From Clostridia bacterium (GTDB taxonomy: Bacteria > Bacillota > Clostridia > TANB77 > CAG-508): 64,000 nucleotides of DNA. Below the pieces are notes generated by a model, which saw only the letters and a list, made by a program, of their open reading frames with translations, did not search any database and was not told the origin of the DNA. The stretch spans positions 1-64,000 of the forward strand of contig CAAGKK010000006.1 in the NCBI GenBank assembly GCA_900770385.1, in the 5' to 3' direction. Below are positions 8,671-18,249 of the stretch, in pieces (the stretch's first letter is position 1; the number at the start of each line of letters is the position of its first letter). The position numbers were made by a program, and so were the translations under genes.

Positions 8671-9540
8671 TTATATTTTTACAAATTCATTTATCCCAAC
8701 TTGTTTTATTGCTCCATTTATTTCTAACATAGTTAATACTGAGCTTACTTCTATTATATTTTTATTACTTTTTCTACTTATTTCATTTATATTAATTGGT
8801 ATATTACTTAATATTTTATATATTTCTTTATATTCTTTAGGTATCTTAATTTTTGTTTTTACTTCTTTTTTTATTGAAATTTCGGATTTTATTCCTATAT
8901 AATTAAGTATTTCTTGTGGAGTTAACACCAATTTAGCTCCATTTTGAATTAGCATTGCCGTTCCTATTGCATTTTTACTATCTATATTTCCTGGTATGCA
9001 AAATACAGGCTTTTCCTGTTTTTGTGCATATTTAGCTGTAATCTTTGAACCACTTCTGTATTTTGCTTCTACTACCAAAGTGCCTTCACTTAACCCACTA
9101 ACTATTCTATTTCTTTTGGGAAAATTTTTGCTTTCTGCTACTACACTAGGCTCATACTCAGATATTATACAGCCATCATTTTTTAATATGCTATAAAATA
9201 ACTCTTCATTTTCTTCTGGAAATATATTGTTGAAACCTCCTCCTAAAACGGCAATTGTTCTCCCTATTTCGTTTTTAGAACCCAAGTGAGCTGCTGTATC
9301 TATACCTTTTGCCAATCCACTAACTATACAAATATTCTGTTTAGATATTTCATTAGAAAAATATATTGCCTGATTATATCCATATTCTGTACAATCTCTT
9401 GAACCTATTATAGTAATAGATTTTTTATTTAATAATTCAATATTACCAAGTGCATATATCTTTTTAGGAAAATCTTTAATATTTAATAATTTTTGAGGAT
9501 ATAATTTATCCTTATATTCTATTATTTTTACTTTATTCAT
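8671..9540 (-). CDS. dprA: DNA-processing protein A
   Basis: DprA binds incoming single-stranded DNA and loads RecA in natural transformation. The 289-residue protein has the Rossmann-like DprA core: IIGSRDCTEYG near residue 45, SGLAKGIDTAAH near residue 94, AVLGGG, and the DNA-binding segment PKRNRIVSGLSEGTLVVEA. A winged-helix-like C-terminal domain ends the protein. The start has an AAAGGAG site. It lies 17 bases after comM and 9 before yraN, so the three are probably cotranscribed. Confidence 0.96.
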   Translation of the reverse strand: MNKVKIIEYKDKLYPQKLLNIKDFPKKIYALGNIELLNKKSITIIGSRDCTEYGYNQAIYFSNEISKQNICIVSGLAKGIDTAAHLGSKNEIGRTIAVLGGGFNNIFPEENEELFYSILKNDGCIISEYEPSVVAESKNFPKRNRIVSGLSEGTLVVEAKYRSGSKITAKYAQKQEKPVFCIPGNIDSKNAIGTAMLIQNGAKLVLTPQEILNYIGIKSEISIKKEVKTKIKIPKEYKEIYKILSNIPININEISRKSNKNIIEVSSVLTMLEINGAIKQVGINEFVKI

Positions 9541-9557
9541 TTATTATTGCTCCTTTA

Positions 9558-10409
9558 TTAATTCTTCCAATATTTTTTATCTAAGCTCCTATATTGTATA
9601 GCCTCGGCAATATGCTTTTCTTCTATATTTTCCGACTTATCTAAATCTGCAATTGTTCTTGCCACTTTTAATATTCTTCCATATGCCCTTGCACTTAAAC
9701 CTAATTTATTAAAAGCTATCTGTAATAACTCTCTACTTTTCTTATTCAACTTGCAATATTTTTCTATTAATTTTGGTGTTAATTGAGAATTCGAATATAT
9801 TTTTTCTTCTTTATATCTTTCTATTTGAATCTGTCTTGCCAAGTTTACTCTTCTTTTTATTTGCTCTGAACTTTCTATTATTTCTGTACTATCTAATTTT
9901 TGATATTTAACTGGAGTAACTTCTATTTGAATATCTATTCTATCAAGTAAAGGTCCACTTATTTTACTCATATATTTAGATATCATTTGTGGAGTACATG
10001 TGCACTCTTTATCTTTTGATCCAAAATACCCACATGGACATGGATTCATTGATGCAACAAACATAAAGTCACATGGATATGTTAAAGTTGCATTTACTCT
10101 ACTTATGGTTACTATTCCGTCTTCTAGTGGTCCTCTCATAACTTCTAATGTACTTTTATTAAATTCTGGTAATTCATCTAAGAATAAAACACCATAATGT
10201 GCTAAGCTAATTTCTCCTGGCTTAGGAATTCTACCTCCTCCTACTAGAGAAGTAGCAGATACCGTGTGATGTGGTGCTCTGAATGGTCTTGTTGTTATTA
10301 TTGGTATTTTAGGTGGCAACTCTCCTGCTATACTATGAATTTTCGTTATTTCTAATGCTTCTTCAAAATTTAAATCTGGCAATATAGATGGAATTCTTCT
10401 TGCCATCAT
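9558..10409 (-). pseudogene. comM: ComM/YifB-type AAA+ ATPase, C-terminal fragment (frameshifted)
   Basis: This frame carries the second half of a YifB/ComM Mg-chelatase-like ATPase: MMARRIPSILPDL right after the Walker A loop, FRAPHHTVS, Walker B-like GVLFLDELPEF, the zinc-like cluster NPCPCGYFG with CTC, and the C-terminal helical domain (LSARAYGRILKVARTIADL). ComM is a branch-migration helicase for integrating transformed DNA. The usual family length is about 505-510 residues, so this is one half of a split gene. The first half lies in another frame at 10363-11094. The two frames join at 10419-10420, where dropping one base restores GSPGSGKTMM. No ribosome binding site precedes the ATG at 10409. 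Confidence 0.85.
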
Positions 10410-11094
10410 AGTTTTTCCGCGATCCAGGGCTCCCTATTAGCAAACAATTATGTCCTCCTGCAGCTGATATTTCTAGTGCTCTTTTTATATTTTCTTGACC
10501 TTTTACTTCTGAAAAGTCCAATAAATATTGATTATCTTTTGAGAATATTTTTTCCAAATCTACTTCACTTTTATGTATTTGCAATTCGTTATTTAAATAC
10601 TTTACAACCTGTTTTAAATCTTTTGCTCCTAAAACTTCCATTTCTTTTACAATTGCTGCTTCTTTTGCATTTTCTTTGGGTACAATTAGTTTCTTTATAC
10701 CTAATTTTTGTGCTTCAATGCACATTGGTAATATTCCATTTACTCTATTTATTTTTCCATCTAAAGAAAGCTCACCTATAAATGCTATTTGAGATAAATC
10801 TTTAGCATGTATTTCTTCTAAATCCATTAAAATCCCTATTGCTATAGGCAAATCAAATACTGAGCCCTCTTTTTTAATATCAGCTGGAGCTAAATTTATA
10901 ATTATTCTCTTGCTTAACATTTCATATCCGCTATTTTTAATTGCTGTTCTTACCCTTTCTTTTGCCTCTTTTACACTAGTATCTGGCAGACCTACAATCT
11001 CCCAACATGGCATTCCATTAGATACATCCACTTGAACATCAATCAAGTATCCATCTAAACCTTGTAATGCCATACTATTTATTTTAGATAACAC
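10363..11094 (-). pseudogene. comM: ComM/YifB-type AAA+ ATPase, N-terminal fragment (frameshifted)
   Basis: The N-terminal LonC-like domain (residues 1-165: GLPDTSVKEAKERVRTA, INLAPADIKKEGSVFDLPIA, FIGELSLDGKI) is intact and runs into the ATPase core (VKGQENIKRALEISAAGGHN). The frame breaks inside the Walker A loop, after GSPGS, and continues into about 17 unrelated residues. The minus strand reads GGATCGCGGAAAAAC. Removing a single C (or the adjoining G) gives GGA TCG GGA AAA AC, i.e. GSGKT, which then runs straight into the downstream fragment. This is either a recent mutation or a sequencing/assembly error. Confidence 0.85.
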
Positions 11095-11230
11095 TACTTT
11101 TATAGCACCTTCTTTCGTTTATATTTTTAATATTTGTGGAAATTTTTTAGAATTAAAATTTTTTGAAATAAATTATATTTATATTTTATTATGTATTTAT
11201 TTAAATAGCAACAATAATCGTAACCATTTT

Positions 11231-11237
11231 TTCGACA
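11231..11237. promoter_or_regulatory. Spo0A-box-like sequence in the comM-clpB gap
   Basis: TTCGACA (reverse ATGTCGAAAAAA) is the third intergenic 0A-box-like sequence found here. It is about 140 bases upstream of comM. No well-spaced -10 element follows it on the plus strand; on the minus strand a TATAAT-like sequence lies further towards comM. Function is uncertain. The rest of the 11095-11300 gap is AT-rich with no gene seen. Confidence 0.3.
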
Positions 11238-11300
11238 TTTTTTTAGTTTTGATTTTTATCTTTTATATTTTGCTTACAAATATTTCATAGTATTTCTTTG

Positions 11301-11420
11301 TAGCCAACGTGCGGACAGAAGCGTCCGCCCCTACATATAATTTAATTAATAGTGAATAATTAAGAATTAATAATGAATAATATAAATGTAAAGGGCGGAA
11401 CACAGTTTCCGCCCTTTTAT
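11301..11420. repeat. Paired palindromic element downstream of clpB
   Basis: Two GC-rich hairpins lie at 11311-11330 (GCGGACAGAAGCGTCCGC) and 11393-11414 (GGGCGGA...TCCGCCC). They are joined by an AT-rich spacer whose reverse complement contains the same ATTATTCATTATTAATT units as the spacers at 1081 and 59631. It follows the clpB stop by a few bases, so the right-hand hairpin may also serve as the clpB terminator. It looks like an inverted copy of the same element family. Confidence 0.65.
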
Positions 11421-11422
11421 TT

Positions 11423-14020
11423 TTATTTTATTATTAGTTCTTTTCCATTATAATCTACATTTATTGTAGTATTTGGTTTTATTTCTTGAGCTAATATTTC
11501 TCTTGCTATTAAAGTTTCTAGTTTCTTTTGAACAAACCTTTTTAATGGTCTTGCACCATATACACCGTCATATCCATTATTTATTAAATATTCTTTTGCT
11601 TCTTTACTTAAGCTTAATTTTAGATGCTTATCTTCTAGCCTTTTTTCTAAATCTATTATTAACAAATCTAATATTTTTTCTATTTCTGATTTTTGCAAAG
11701 GTTTATAAAATACTATTTCATCTAACCTATTTAAAAATTCTGGTCTAAAACTTTGTTTTAATAATTGTTCTACTTTTTCTTTTGCTTCTTTACTAATTTC
11801 TCCTTTGTCATTTATTCCTTCTAGTATATATTCTGACCCTAAGTTTGAAGTTAAAATTATAATAGTATTTTTAAAATCAACTGTTCTTCCTTGAGAATCT
11901 GTAATTCTACCATCATCTAATACTTGTAGTAATATATTAAATACATCTGGATGTGCCTTTTCAATTTCGTCAAATAGAATTACACTATATGGTTTTCTTC
12001 TTACTGCTTCTGTTAATTGGCCTCCTTCTTCATATCCTACATATCCTGGAGGAGCACCTATTAATCTAGATACTGAATATTTTTCCATATATTCAGACAT
12101 ATCTATTCTTACCATATTATGCTCATCATCAAATAAACTTTCTGCCAATGCTTTAGCAAGCTCTGTTTTACCAACACCTGTTGGTCCTAAGAATAAAAAT
12201 GATCCTATTGGTCTTTTCTCATCTTGTATTCCAGCTCTAGAACGAATAATTGCTTCTGTAACTTTTTCTACTGCTTCATCTTGGCCTATTACTCTTTTGT
12301 GTAATATTTTATCTAGGTTTAATATTTTATTTCTTTCACTTTCTACTAGTTTTGAAACAGGTATTCCTGTCCATCTTGAAATTATTTTAGCAATTTCTTC
12401 TTCTGTAATTTTATTTCTTAATAATGAATTAGAAGAATTACTATTTTTTTCTGCAATTTCTTCTTCTTGTTTTAGTTTTTCTTGTAATGCTGGTAATTTA
12501 CCATATTTTAATTCTGCAGCTTTATTTAATTCATAATTTCTCTCTGCTAATTCTATTTGTGCATTTACGCTTTCTATTTCTCCCCTTAGTTTTTGTACTT
12601 TTGAAATTGCCTCTTTTTCATTTTCCCATTTTGCTTTCATTTGATTAAATTTTTCTTTTAATTCTGCTTTTTCTTTTTGAATATCTTCTAAACGCTTTTT
12701 AGAAAACTCATCTTTTTCTTTTTTTAATGCTGTTTCTTCTATTTCATGTTGCATAATTTTACGAGATATTTCATCAAGTTCGGTTGGCATTGATTCCATT
12801 TCTGTTTTTATTAAAGCACATGCTTCATCTATTAAGTCTATTGCTTTATCTGGTAAAAATCTATCTGATATATATCTGTGTGATAGTGTTGCTGCTGCAA
12901 TAATTGCACTATCTGCTATTTTTACACCATGGTATACTTCATATCTTTCTTTTAGACCTCTTAAAATAGAAATTGTATCTTCTACAGATGGCTCATCTAC
13001 CATTACTGGTTGAAATCTTCTTTCTAATGCTGGATCTTTTTCTATATATTGTCTATATTCATTTAGAGTAGTAGCACCTATACAATGAAGCTCTCCTCTT
13101 GCTAGCATTGGTTTTAGCAAGTTTCCTGCATCCATTGCCCCATCTGTTTTTCCTGCACCAACTATTGTATGAAGCTCATCTATAAACAAAATAATTTTTC
13201 CTTCACTCTTTTTTACTTCTTGTAATACAGCTTTTAATCTTTCCTCAAATTCTCCTCTATATTTAGCACCTGCTACTAATGCTCCCATATCTAGTGAAAA
13301 TATTGTACATTCTTTTAGTCCTTCTGGCACATCTCCTCTTACTATTCTTAATGCTAATCCTTCTGCTATTGCTGTTTTACCAACACCTGGTTCACCTATT
13401 AAGACTGGGTTATTTTTTGTTTTTCTTGACAAAATTCTTATAACATTTCTAATTTCGTCATCTCTTCCTATAACTGGATCTAATTTTTGAGCCTTAGCAA
13501 GCTCCACTAAATCTGACCCATATTTTTTTAATACTTCATAAGTTTCTTCTGGATTATCGTTCATAACTCTTGCACCTCCTCTTACTTCTAATAACACTTT
13601 TAAAAACCTATCTTTAGTAATATTAAATGTTTTTAGTAAATTTAAAACTTCTCTACTAGGTTTGTTAATAATTCCAAGCATAATATGCTCAACAGAAATA
13701 TAATCATCTTTCATTTTTTGAGCTATTTTTTCTGCTTCTACTAATGCTTGTTCTAATTCTTGTGATATATAAATATTTTCGTTTTGATTTGTTTTGCTAA
13801 TAATCTTAGGTTTGTTTTCTATGATTTTTTTAATTTCATTTTTTAGCTCTTTGCTTACTTGCATTTTGCTTAATAGTTCTTTAATTAAACCATTTTCGTC
13901 ATCTATTAAAGCTAATAATATATGTTCTTGTTCTATTTGTGGATTTTGATTTTGTATTGCTATTTCCTGTGCTTTTTGAATAGCTTCTAATGATTTTTGT
14001 GTAAATTTTTGAATATCCAT
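11423..14020 (-). CDS. clpB: ATP-dependent disaggregase ClpB
   Basis: ClpB works with DnaK to dissolve protein aggregates in the cytoplasm. The 865-residue length is standard. Order: two N-terminal Clp repeats (1-145), first AAA+ domain with [13 protein letters not shown] near residue 205, the coiled-coil middle domain (about 410-530) that distinguishes ClpB from ClpC, and the second AAA+ domain with [12 protein letters not shown] near residue 605, then the ClpB C-terminal domain. The start has a GAAAGGAGG site. A consensus sigma-A promoter and a CIRCE operator lie directly upstream, so HrcA-controlled heat-shock expression is likely. Confidence 0.98.
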   Translation of the reverse strand: MDIQKFTQKSLEAIQKAQEIAIQNQNPQIEQEHILLALIDDENGLIKELLSKMQVSKELKNEIKKIIENKPKIISKTNQNENIYISQELEQALVEAEKIAQKMKDDYISVEHIMLGIINKPSREVLNLLKTFNITKDRFLKVLLEVRGGARVMNDNPEETYEVLKKYGSDLVELAKAQKLDPVIGRDDEIRNVIRILSRKTKNNPVLIGEPGVGKTAIAEGLALRIVRGDVPEGLKECTIFSLDMGALVAGAKYRGEFEERLKAVLQEVKKSEGKIILFIDELHTIVGAGKTDGAMDAGNLLKPMLARGELHCIGATTLNEYRQYIEKDPALERRFQPVMVDEPSVEDTISILRGLKERYEVYHGVKIADSAIIAAATLSHRYISDRFLPDKAIDLIDEACALIKTEMESMPTELDEISRKIMQHEIEETALKKEKDEFSKKRLEDIQKEKAELKEKFNQMKAKWENEKEAISKVQKLRGEIESVNAQIELAERNYELNKAAELKYGKLPALQEKLKQEEEIAEKNSNSSNSLLRNKITEEEIAKIISRWTGIPVSKLVESERNKILNLDKILHKRVIGQDEAVEKVTEAIIRSRAGIQDEKRPIGSFLFLGPTGVGKTELAKALAESLFDDEHNMVRIDMSEYMEKYSVSRLIGAPPGYVGYEEGGQLTEAVRRKPYSVILFDEIEKAHPDVFNILLQVLDDGRITDSQGRTVDFKNTIIILTSNLGSEYILEGINDKGEISKEAKEKVEQLLKQSFRPEFLNRLDEIVFYKPLQKSEIEKILDLLIIDLEKRLEDKHLKLSLSKEAKEYLINNGYDGVYGARPLKRFVQKKLETLIAREILAQEIKPNTTINVDYNGKELIIK

Positions 14021-14069
14021 AAATATTACCTCCTTTCTAGTTTTAGTAATTTTAAATGAATCTTCTTTT

Positions 14070-14096
14070 TTAGCACTCTATATATTAGACTGCTAA
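14070..14096 (-). promoter_or_regulatory. CIRCE operator of clpB (HrcA-binding site)
   Basis: TTAGCACTC (14070-14078), nine bases, then GACTGCTAA (14088-14096) matches the CIRCE consensus TTAGCACTC-N9-GAGTGCTAA with a single change. It sits just downstream of the clpB -10 element, where HrcA would block transcription. Confidence 0.88.
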
Positions 14097-14097
14097 T

Positions 14098-14126
14098 ATT
14101 GTACACCCATATTTAAAAAAAGTCAA
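14098..14126 (-). promoter_or_regulatory. Sigma-A promoter of clpB
   Basis: On the minus strand, TTGACT (14121-14126) is separated by 17 bases from TACAAT (14098-14103). The CIRCE element begins two bases after the -10. Confidence 0.85.
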
Positions 14127-14216
14127 TATTTCTCATTAATATATTGTAATTTTTTACTATTTTTTATGTATAATTTAACCATTTTTTTCAATAATAATTA
14201 TTATTAGGAGGTAGTT

Positions 14217-14642
14217 ATGCAAGAAATTGAAATTTTAAAAGAAATTAATAAAGATGCAAAAATGGGAATGGATTCACTTACAATGGTTACTAAAAAAGTA
14301 GAAGATGAAAAATTTAAAAAACTTTTGAATAGTCAACATGATGAATACCAAAACATTTTTGATAGAACTCAAGAATTATTGGTACAAGAAAATAAAAATA
14401 TACAAGATGTTCCTACAATGCAAAAGGTTATGGCTTGGACTGGTATTCAAATGAATACTTTAAATGACAAAAGTAATTCTAAACTTTCAGAATTACTAAT
14501 TCAAGGTAATGACATGGGAGTAATAAAAGGAACTAAATTGTTAAATGAATCTAATTTTACAACACCAGAGATAGAAAACTTGTTATCTGATTTTGTTAGA
14601 TTACAAGAAAAAAATATTGATGACCTAAAGAAATTTTTATAA
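14217..14642 (+). CDS. Small helical-bundle protein, ferritin-like (hypothetical)
   Basis: The 141-residue cytoplasmic protein is almost wholly alpha-helical, with four heptad-rich segments and no signal peptide. The pattern (EILKEINKDAKMGMDSLTMV at the start, HDEYQNIFDRTQELL in the middle) resembles DUF2383-type ferritin-like proteins of anaerobes, but a complete set of metal-binding residues is not evident. The start has a good TAGGAGG site. It is a single-gene unit reading away from clpB and closed by a shared terminator. Function unknown. Confidence 0.65.
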   Translation: MQEIEILKEINKDAKMGMDSLTMVTKKVEDEKFKKLLNSQHDEYQNIFDRTQELLVQENKNIQDVPTMQKVMAWTGIQMNTLNDKSNSKLSELLIQGNDMGVIKGTKLLNESNFTTPEIENLLSDFVRLQEKNIDDLKKFL

Positions 14643-14706
14643 AACTCAAATAGCATGTGTTTAGCTATTTTCAAATAGTAGAAAATTAGAAATTTCTTAC
14701 TATATT

Positions 14707-14735
14707 AAAAGGCGGATATAACTGTCCGCCTTTTC
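14707..14735. terminator. Bidirectional terminator resembling the dispersed palindrome
   Basis: AAAAGGCGGA and TCCGCCTTTT form a stem with T runs on both strands between convergent genes. The GGCGGA/TCCGCC core equals that of the dispersed repeat family, so it may be a repeat copy now used as a terminator. Confidence 0.8.
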
Positions 14736-14737
14736 TT

Positions 14738-15832
14738 TTATTTATTATCTAAAAAACTTGGTATTTCTTCTTTTATTGTATTAAATGATGTTTTTACTAA
14801 AGTTTTAAATACTTGTGATAATTCTTTTCTTTCTGATTCATCAATGTTTCTATATGTACTTACAACTGTACCAATATTTTTTATCAATGCTGATGATAAT
14901 TCGTGTACAGTTGTAACATTAGTTTTTGCAATAATTTCATAAGCCATATTAATAAAATTCTCTCTTTGCTTTGGAGTTGTATTCTTTAACCATGTTCTAG
15001 TAAGTCCATTTACCATCTCGCTACCATTTGTTACTTTAGATATATTAATAATTTTCTTTCCTTCTAACTGCCAAGAATATATATCATGTTGCATAATACC
15101 TTTTTGTGTACTTTTTATAATTTCGTATTTCTCTTCGTGTTCTAGTAATCTTCCTATAACAGAAGATTGTGGTATATATGTATGAATTTTATTTAGTATT
15201 TCATTATATTCTTTAGTGTTTATAATTGATGCATCAAATCCTGGTCCATCTGCATTTGTTATTTCTATTATTCTATTTTTTATTTTGTGGTTACAAAATA
15301 TTCCTGCATAAACTGCTACATTACCACCTTTAGAGTGTCCACCTATTCTTATTTTTTTCCTTGGATATTTCTTTGCTATTTTTTCTAAATAATTTACGCC
15401 TTCTAATTGTGATGGAACATTTGTCATAAAGCTCATATTAAAATCTTCTTTCCAGCCAATTATTGAGGCATCTGTTCCCCTATATGAGATATAAATTTCA
15501 TTATCTGGTAAGGTTACAGTTATTGCTGCAAATTGTTTTTCTTCTACTAAATCCAATTTTTCAAAATAATCTGAAAAAATTAAATTTTTAAATCTTGCAG
15601 ATTTAGCAAGTTCGGCAATTAAATCTAAATCATCAATTTGATAGAAATCTTCATTTGCTAATGTTTTAAATTGATCAGCAAATTCTATAAATTTGCTTTT
15701 ATCTTGAAATTGTATTTTCTCGAATGGTAAATATGATATTCTTGAAAAAATTAAATTATCTATTTCATTAATTGGATCTTTATCAAAGGTTAAGTCCCCT
15801 CTCCATTTTAAATAATCTACTATATTTGACAT
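14738..15832 (-). CDS. DUF2974 (Mbeg1-like) lipase-fold protein
   Basis: This alpha/beta-hydrolase-like protein of about 364 residues has a nucleophile-elbow motif GGHSKGGNVAVY near residue 170 and the upstream strand ISYRGTDASIIGWKEDF. Both are typical of the DUF2974/Mbeg1-like family found in many Firmicutes. The N-terminal NIVDYLKWRGDLTF segment is also typical. It probably acts as a cytoplasmic esterase or lipase; the substrate is unknown. I prefer the ATG at 15832 because GGAG lies 6 bases before it; an in-frame ATG is 12 bases upstream. It is convergent with the ferritin-like gene. Confidence 0.85.
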   Translation of the reverse strand: MSNIVDYLKWRGDLTFDKDPINEIDNLIFSRISYLPFEKIQFQDKSKFIEFADQFKTLANEDFYQIDDLDLIAELAKSARFKNLIFSDYFEKLDLVEEKQFAAITVTLPDNEIYISYRGTDASIIGWKEDFNMSFMTNVPSQLEGVNYLEKIAKKYPRKKIRIGGHSKGGNVAVYAGIFCNHKIKNRIIEITNADGPGFDASIINTKEYNEILNKIHTYIPQSSVIGRLLEHEEKYEIIKSTQKGIMQHDIYSWQLEGKKIINISKVTNGSEMVNGLTRTWLKNTTPKQRENFINMAYEIIAKTNVTTVHELSSALIKNIGTVVSTYRNIDESERKELSQVFKTLVKTSFNTIKEEIPSFLDNK

Positions 15833-15980
15833 TTTTATCTCCATTTCTTTAATTTTTTATATATTATATCATATAAAAATTATACTTCAAGATTTATAAA
15901 TTATAATATTTTTTATAAATAATATGTTTTTTAAATTTTTTATGATATAATTTCTATGTTAATTTGAAAGGAGGATTTTT

Positions 15981-16703
15981 ATGAAGAAAGGAACTAAAAT
16001 TGCTATAGCTATAATCGTTATTGTACTTATTTTAGCTGCTTGCATTGCTTTTTTTGTTATTAAAGATTTAAACCAAGAGAAAACTTTAATAAGCGAATTA
16101 GATTCTTTATATAATTTAATTGAAGCTGATAATATAGATTATACTGAGGTTAATAAAAAATTAGACCAAAGAGTTACTTCTGGTGATTATGAAGTTTTAG
16201 AATCATCTATAAAAACTTATATATCTGATATAATGAAATCTATTGAAGAATTAGAAAAAGTTTGCACAAATGAAGATGCTTATACAGTCTTGTCTGCCGA
16301 AAATATAAAAAACGATGGACCAGATTTTACTAAATCTAAACAATTATTATCAGATACAAAAAATAACTTAGCTAAAATCACTTCTGATTTAGATACATAT
16401 TTTACAGAAGAAAAAACTATGACTTACATAAACGATAAAAATTTAGATGATTATTATATTAATCTTTTTAAAGACTATGTTTTTGAAGATAAATCTTCTG
16501 CTCTTGAAAATGAAAAAAACAACTATTCAAAGAATTTAGAAAAATTAAATTCAATATTAAGCACAGAAGAATATGCTATTAACTTATTAGCAAAAAACAA
16601 AAGAAGTTGGAACTTAGAAAATGATACTATAGTTTTTAATGCCAAATCTTTATCAAATGAGTATAATAAATTAGTAGATAAATTATCTGATTTATCTAAA
16701 TAA
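15981..16703 (+). CDS. Membrane-anchored helical protein (hypothetical)
   Basis: The 240-residue protein starts with one transmembrane segment (residues about 7-28, IAIAIIVIVLILAACIAFFV) followed by a Lys/Glu/Asp-rich helical extracytoplasmic part with no recognisable domain. A cysteine in the segment (LAACIAF) is only weakly lipobox-like, so a lipoprotein is possible but not favoured. The start has a strong AAAGGAGG site and a TATAAT sequence lies about 30 bases upstream. It is a single-gene unit closed by a clear terminator. Function unknown. Confidence 0.6.
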   Translation: MKKGTKIAIAIIVIVLILAACIAFFVIKDLNQEKTLISELDSLYNLIEADNIDYTEVNKKLDQRVTSGDYEVLESSIKTYISDIMKSIEELEKVCTNEDAYTVLSAENIKNDGPDFTKSKQLLSDTKNNLAKITSDLDTYFTEEKTMTYINDKNLDDYYINLFKDYVFEDKSSALENEKNNYSKNLEKLNSILSTEEYAINLLAKNKRSWNLENDTIVFNAKSLSNEYNKLVDKLSDLSK

Positions 16704-16733
16704 AAAAATGTTCACAATAGTGAACATTTTTTA
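16703..16733. terminator. Intrinsic terminator
   Basis: AAAAAATGTTCAC and GTGAACATTTTTT form a perfect stem with a four-base loop and T tail directly after the stop at 16703. It can also act on the leftward strand. Confidence 0.92.
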
Positions 16734-16778
16734 TTTAGCGATAACAAAGTGTAGCATAAAGTTTCTTTGTTCTAGCTT

Positions 16779-17558
16779 TTAAGTAATATTTATTATTATT
16801 GCAATTTGAGATACATTTGATGAATTATCGTAAGTTTTTACTACAAGCTCATACTTTCCAACTTCTGTAAATTTACATTGATTATTTATTAATGCTTCAA
16901 TATCCGTTTCTCCTTCGTTGTTTATTGAATAAGTTGTTTTACTTACGCCTGACCAATTATCCTTTCCTGGAACAACTTCAATAATCAAGCTACCTTTATA
17001 ATATATATTGTTTGCATCTTCTGTTTTTGTTTCATCCTTTTCCCCGGAAACAATATTAATACTTGGCTTTGAAGGTGGTATTTTGTCTTCTGATACTTCT
17101 GTGTTTACTTTTTTACTATGGAATATTTCTCCATTTTTATATTCTACACCTTTTAAATAATATATAGTTTGTGTTTTTTTATTAATTATATAAACATCGT
17201 CTGATGAGCCTGGATCTTCTCCTCCAGCTTTACCAAAGTTCAATGTAATATTTCCAATTGCTTCTACATCTATAATATAATATTTATCATCATCATTTAC
17301 ATTTTTATCAAAGTCCAAATCTGCAGACTTATAAATTATATCTTTATTCTGGGCATCTTTTTTTATTGGTAGTCCACCATATTTTAAATAATAACTTGCC
17401 ACTTTGTCGTTTAATAATTCTATATCGTTATACATCTTTTTTACATTGTTTATTTTGTATTTATTGGTAGATGTATATATAGTTGTTGTTGTAATAATAA
17501 GAAGTAAAATTATAATAATTATTAGAGCAGTAAGCGTGATTCCTCTTTCGTTTTTCAT
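16779..17558 (-). CDS. Prepilin-like protein with Ig-like C-terminus
   Basis: The 259-residue protein begins KNERGITLTALIIIIILLLI, a prepilin-type leader and hydrophobic helix cleaved after a glycine, as in the partial gene at the left edge of the window. A helical stalk and a pilin-like domain follow (about 40-150), then a C-terminal beta-sandwich (about 165-259) with an Ig-like bacterial repeat pattern (TYSINNEGETDI, KYELVVKTYDNSSNVS). It is probably displayed on the outer face of the membrane. No pilus assembly genes (pilB, pilC, pilD) are in the window. The start has an AAGGAG site. Confidence 0.7.
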   Translation of the reverse strand: MKNERGITLTALIIIIILLLIITTTTIYTSTNKYKINNVKKMYNDIELLNDKVASYYLKYGGLPIKKDAQNKDIIYKSADLDFDKNVNDDDKYYIIDVEAIGNITLNFGKAGGEDPGSSDDVYIINKKTQTIYYLKGVEYKNGEIFHSKKVNTEVSEDKIPPSKPSINIVSGEKDETKTEDANNIYYKGSLIIEVVPGKDNWSGVSKTTYSINNEGETDIEALINNQCKFTEVGKYELVVKTYDNSSNVSQIAIIINIT

Positions 17559-17586
17559 TTTATTTTTCTCCTTTTCTTTTTATATT

Positions 17587-18234
17587 TTATATATAAAAAG
17601 CTTGTTTGTCAATTATTTTATTAACCCTACAATATAAATTATACCTCTTATTTTCTTTAATTACTAAAGCCCAAATAAACACTAGCGCAATTAATATTGC
17701 AATGTTTTTATAATAATAAATTGCTATACTAGAAATAACTGTAATTATAACAGTAAAAAAGTTTGAAACTTTATTTTGATAAAAATATGCTTTTTTATTG
17801 CCTATGCATATCTTTAACAAATTTTTTATAATCCTGCCTCCATCTAATGGATATATAGGAATTAGATTAAATACTAAAATAAGTAAATTAGAGTATAAAA
17901 TATTGTCTTCCCAATTCATTAATAGACTTAATAAAATTATAATAATATTTATAAGAGGTCCTGCAATATTTATTAATAATTTTTTAACTATTACTTTATT
18001 TGATTTTAGTATCTTTTTATTATAATCATTTATATCTATTTTAAACTCAATCGAAAAGCCCAATGGCATAATTCTAAAATTTTCCACTTCAAATCCTAAT
18101 AAAACCCCACACAGTAAATGTCCTATTTCATGAATTAGTGCAAATAACATTATTAAAGCATACAATTCTATTTGATTCGTTATAAAAAATAAGACTAAAA
18201 AAAAGAATATATTTAAATTTACTTTTATATTCAT
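17587..18234 (-). CDS. spoIVFB: Stage IV sporulation intramembrane metalloprotease SpoIVFB-like
   Basis: Site-2 family (M50) intramembrane protease that processes pro-sigma-K in the mother cell of a sporulating cell. The 215-residue protein is a multi-pass membrane protein with the zinc motif HEIGHLL near residue 36 and the second metal motif YPLDGGRII near residue 130. It is shorter than the Bacillus enzyme (about 288), lacking most of the CBS-like tail. It lies 15 bases downstream of the LytM-domain gene at 18250, the classical spoIVFA-spoIVFB pair. Confidence 0.85.
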   Translation of the reverse strand: MNIKVNLNIFFFLVLFFITNQIELYALIMLFALIHEIGHLLCGVLLGFEVENFRIMPLGFSIEFKIDINDYNKKILKSNKVIVKKLLINIAGPLINIIIILLSLLMNWEDNILYSNLLILVFNLIPIYPLDGGRIIKNLLKICIGNKKAYFYQNKVSNFFTVIITVISSIAIYYYKNIAILIALVFIWALVIKENKRYNLYCRVNKIIDKQAFYI

Positions 18235-18249
18235 TAAACTATCACCCTA

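Noticed and set aside
9558..10409. Reading the comM C-terminal half as an independent gene
   Set aside because: No ribosome binding site at its ATG, it starts inside the Walker A loop, and a one-base change rejoins it to the upstream half.
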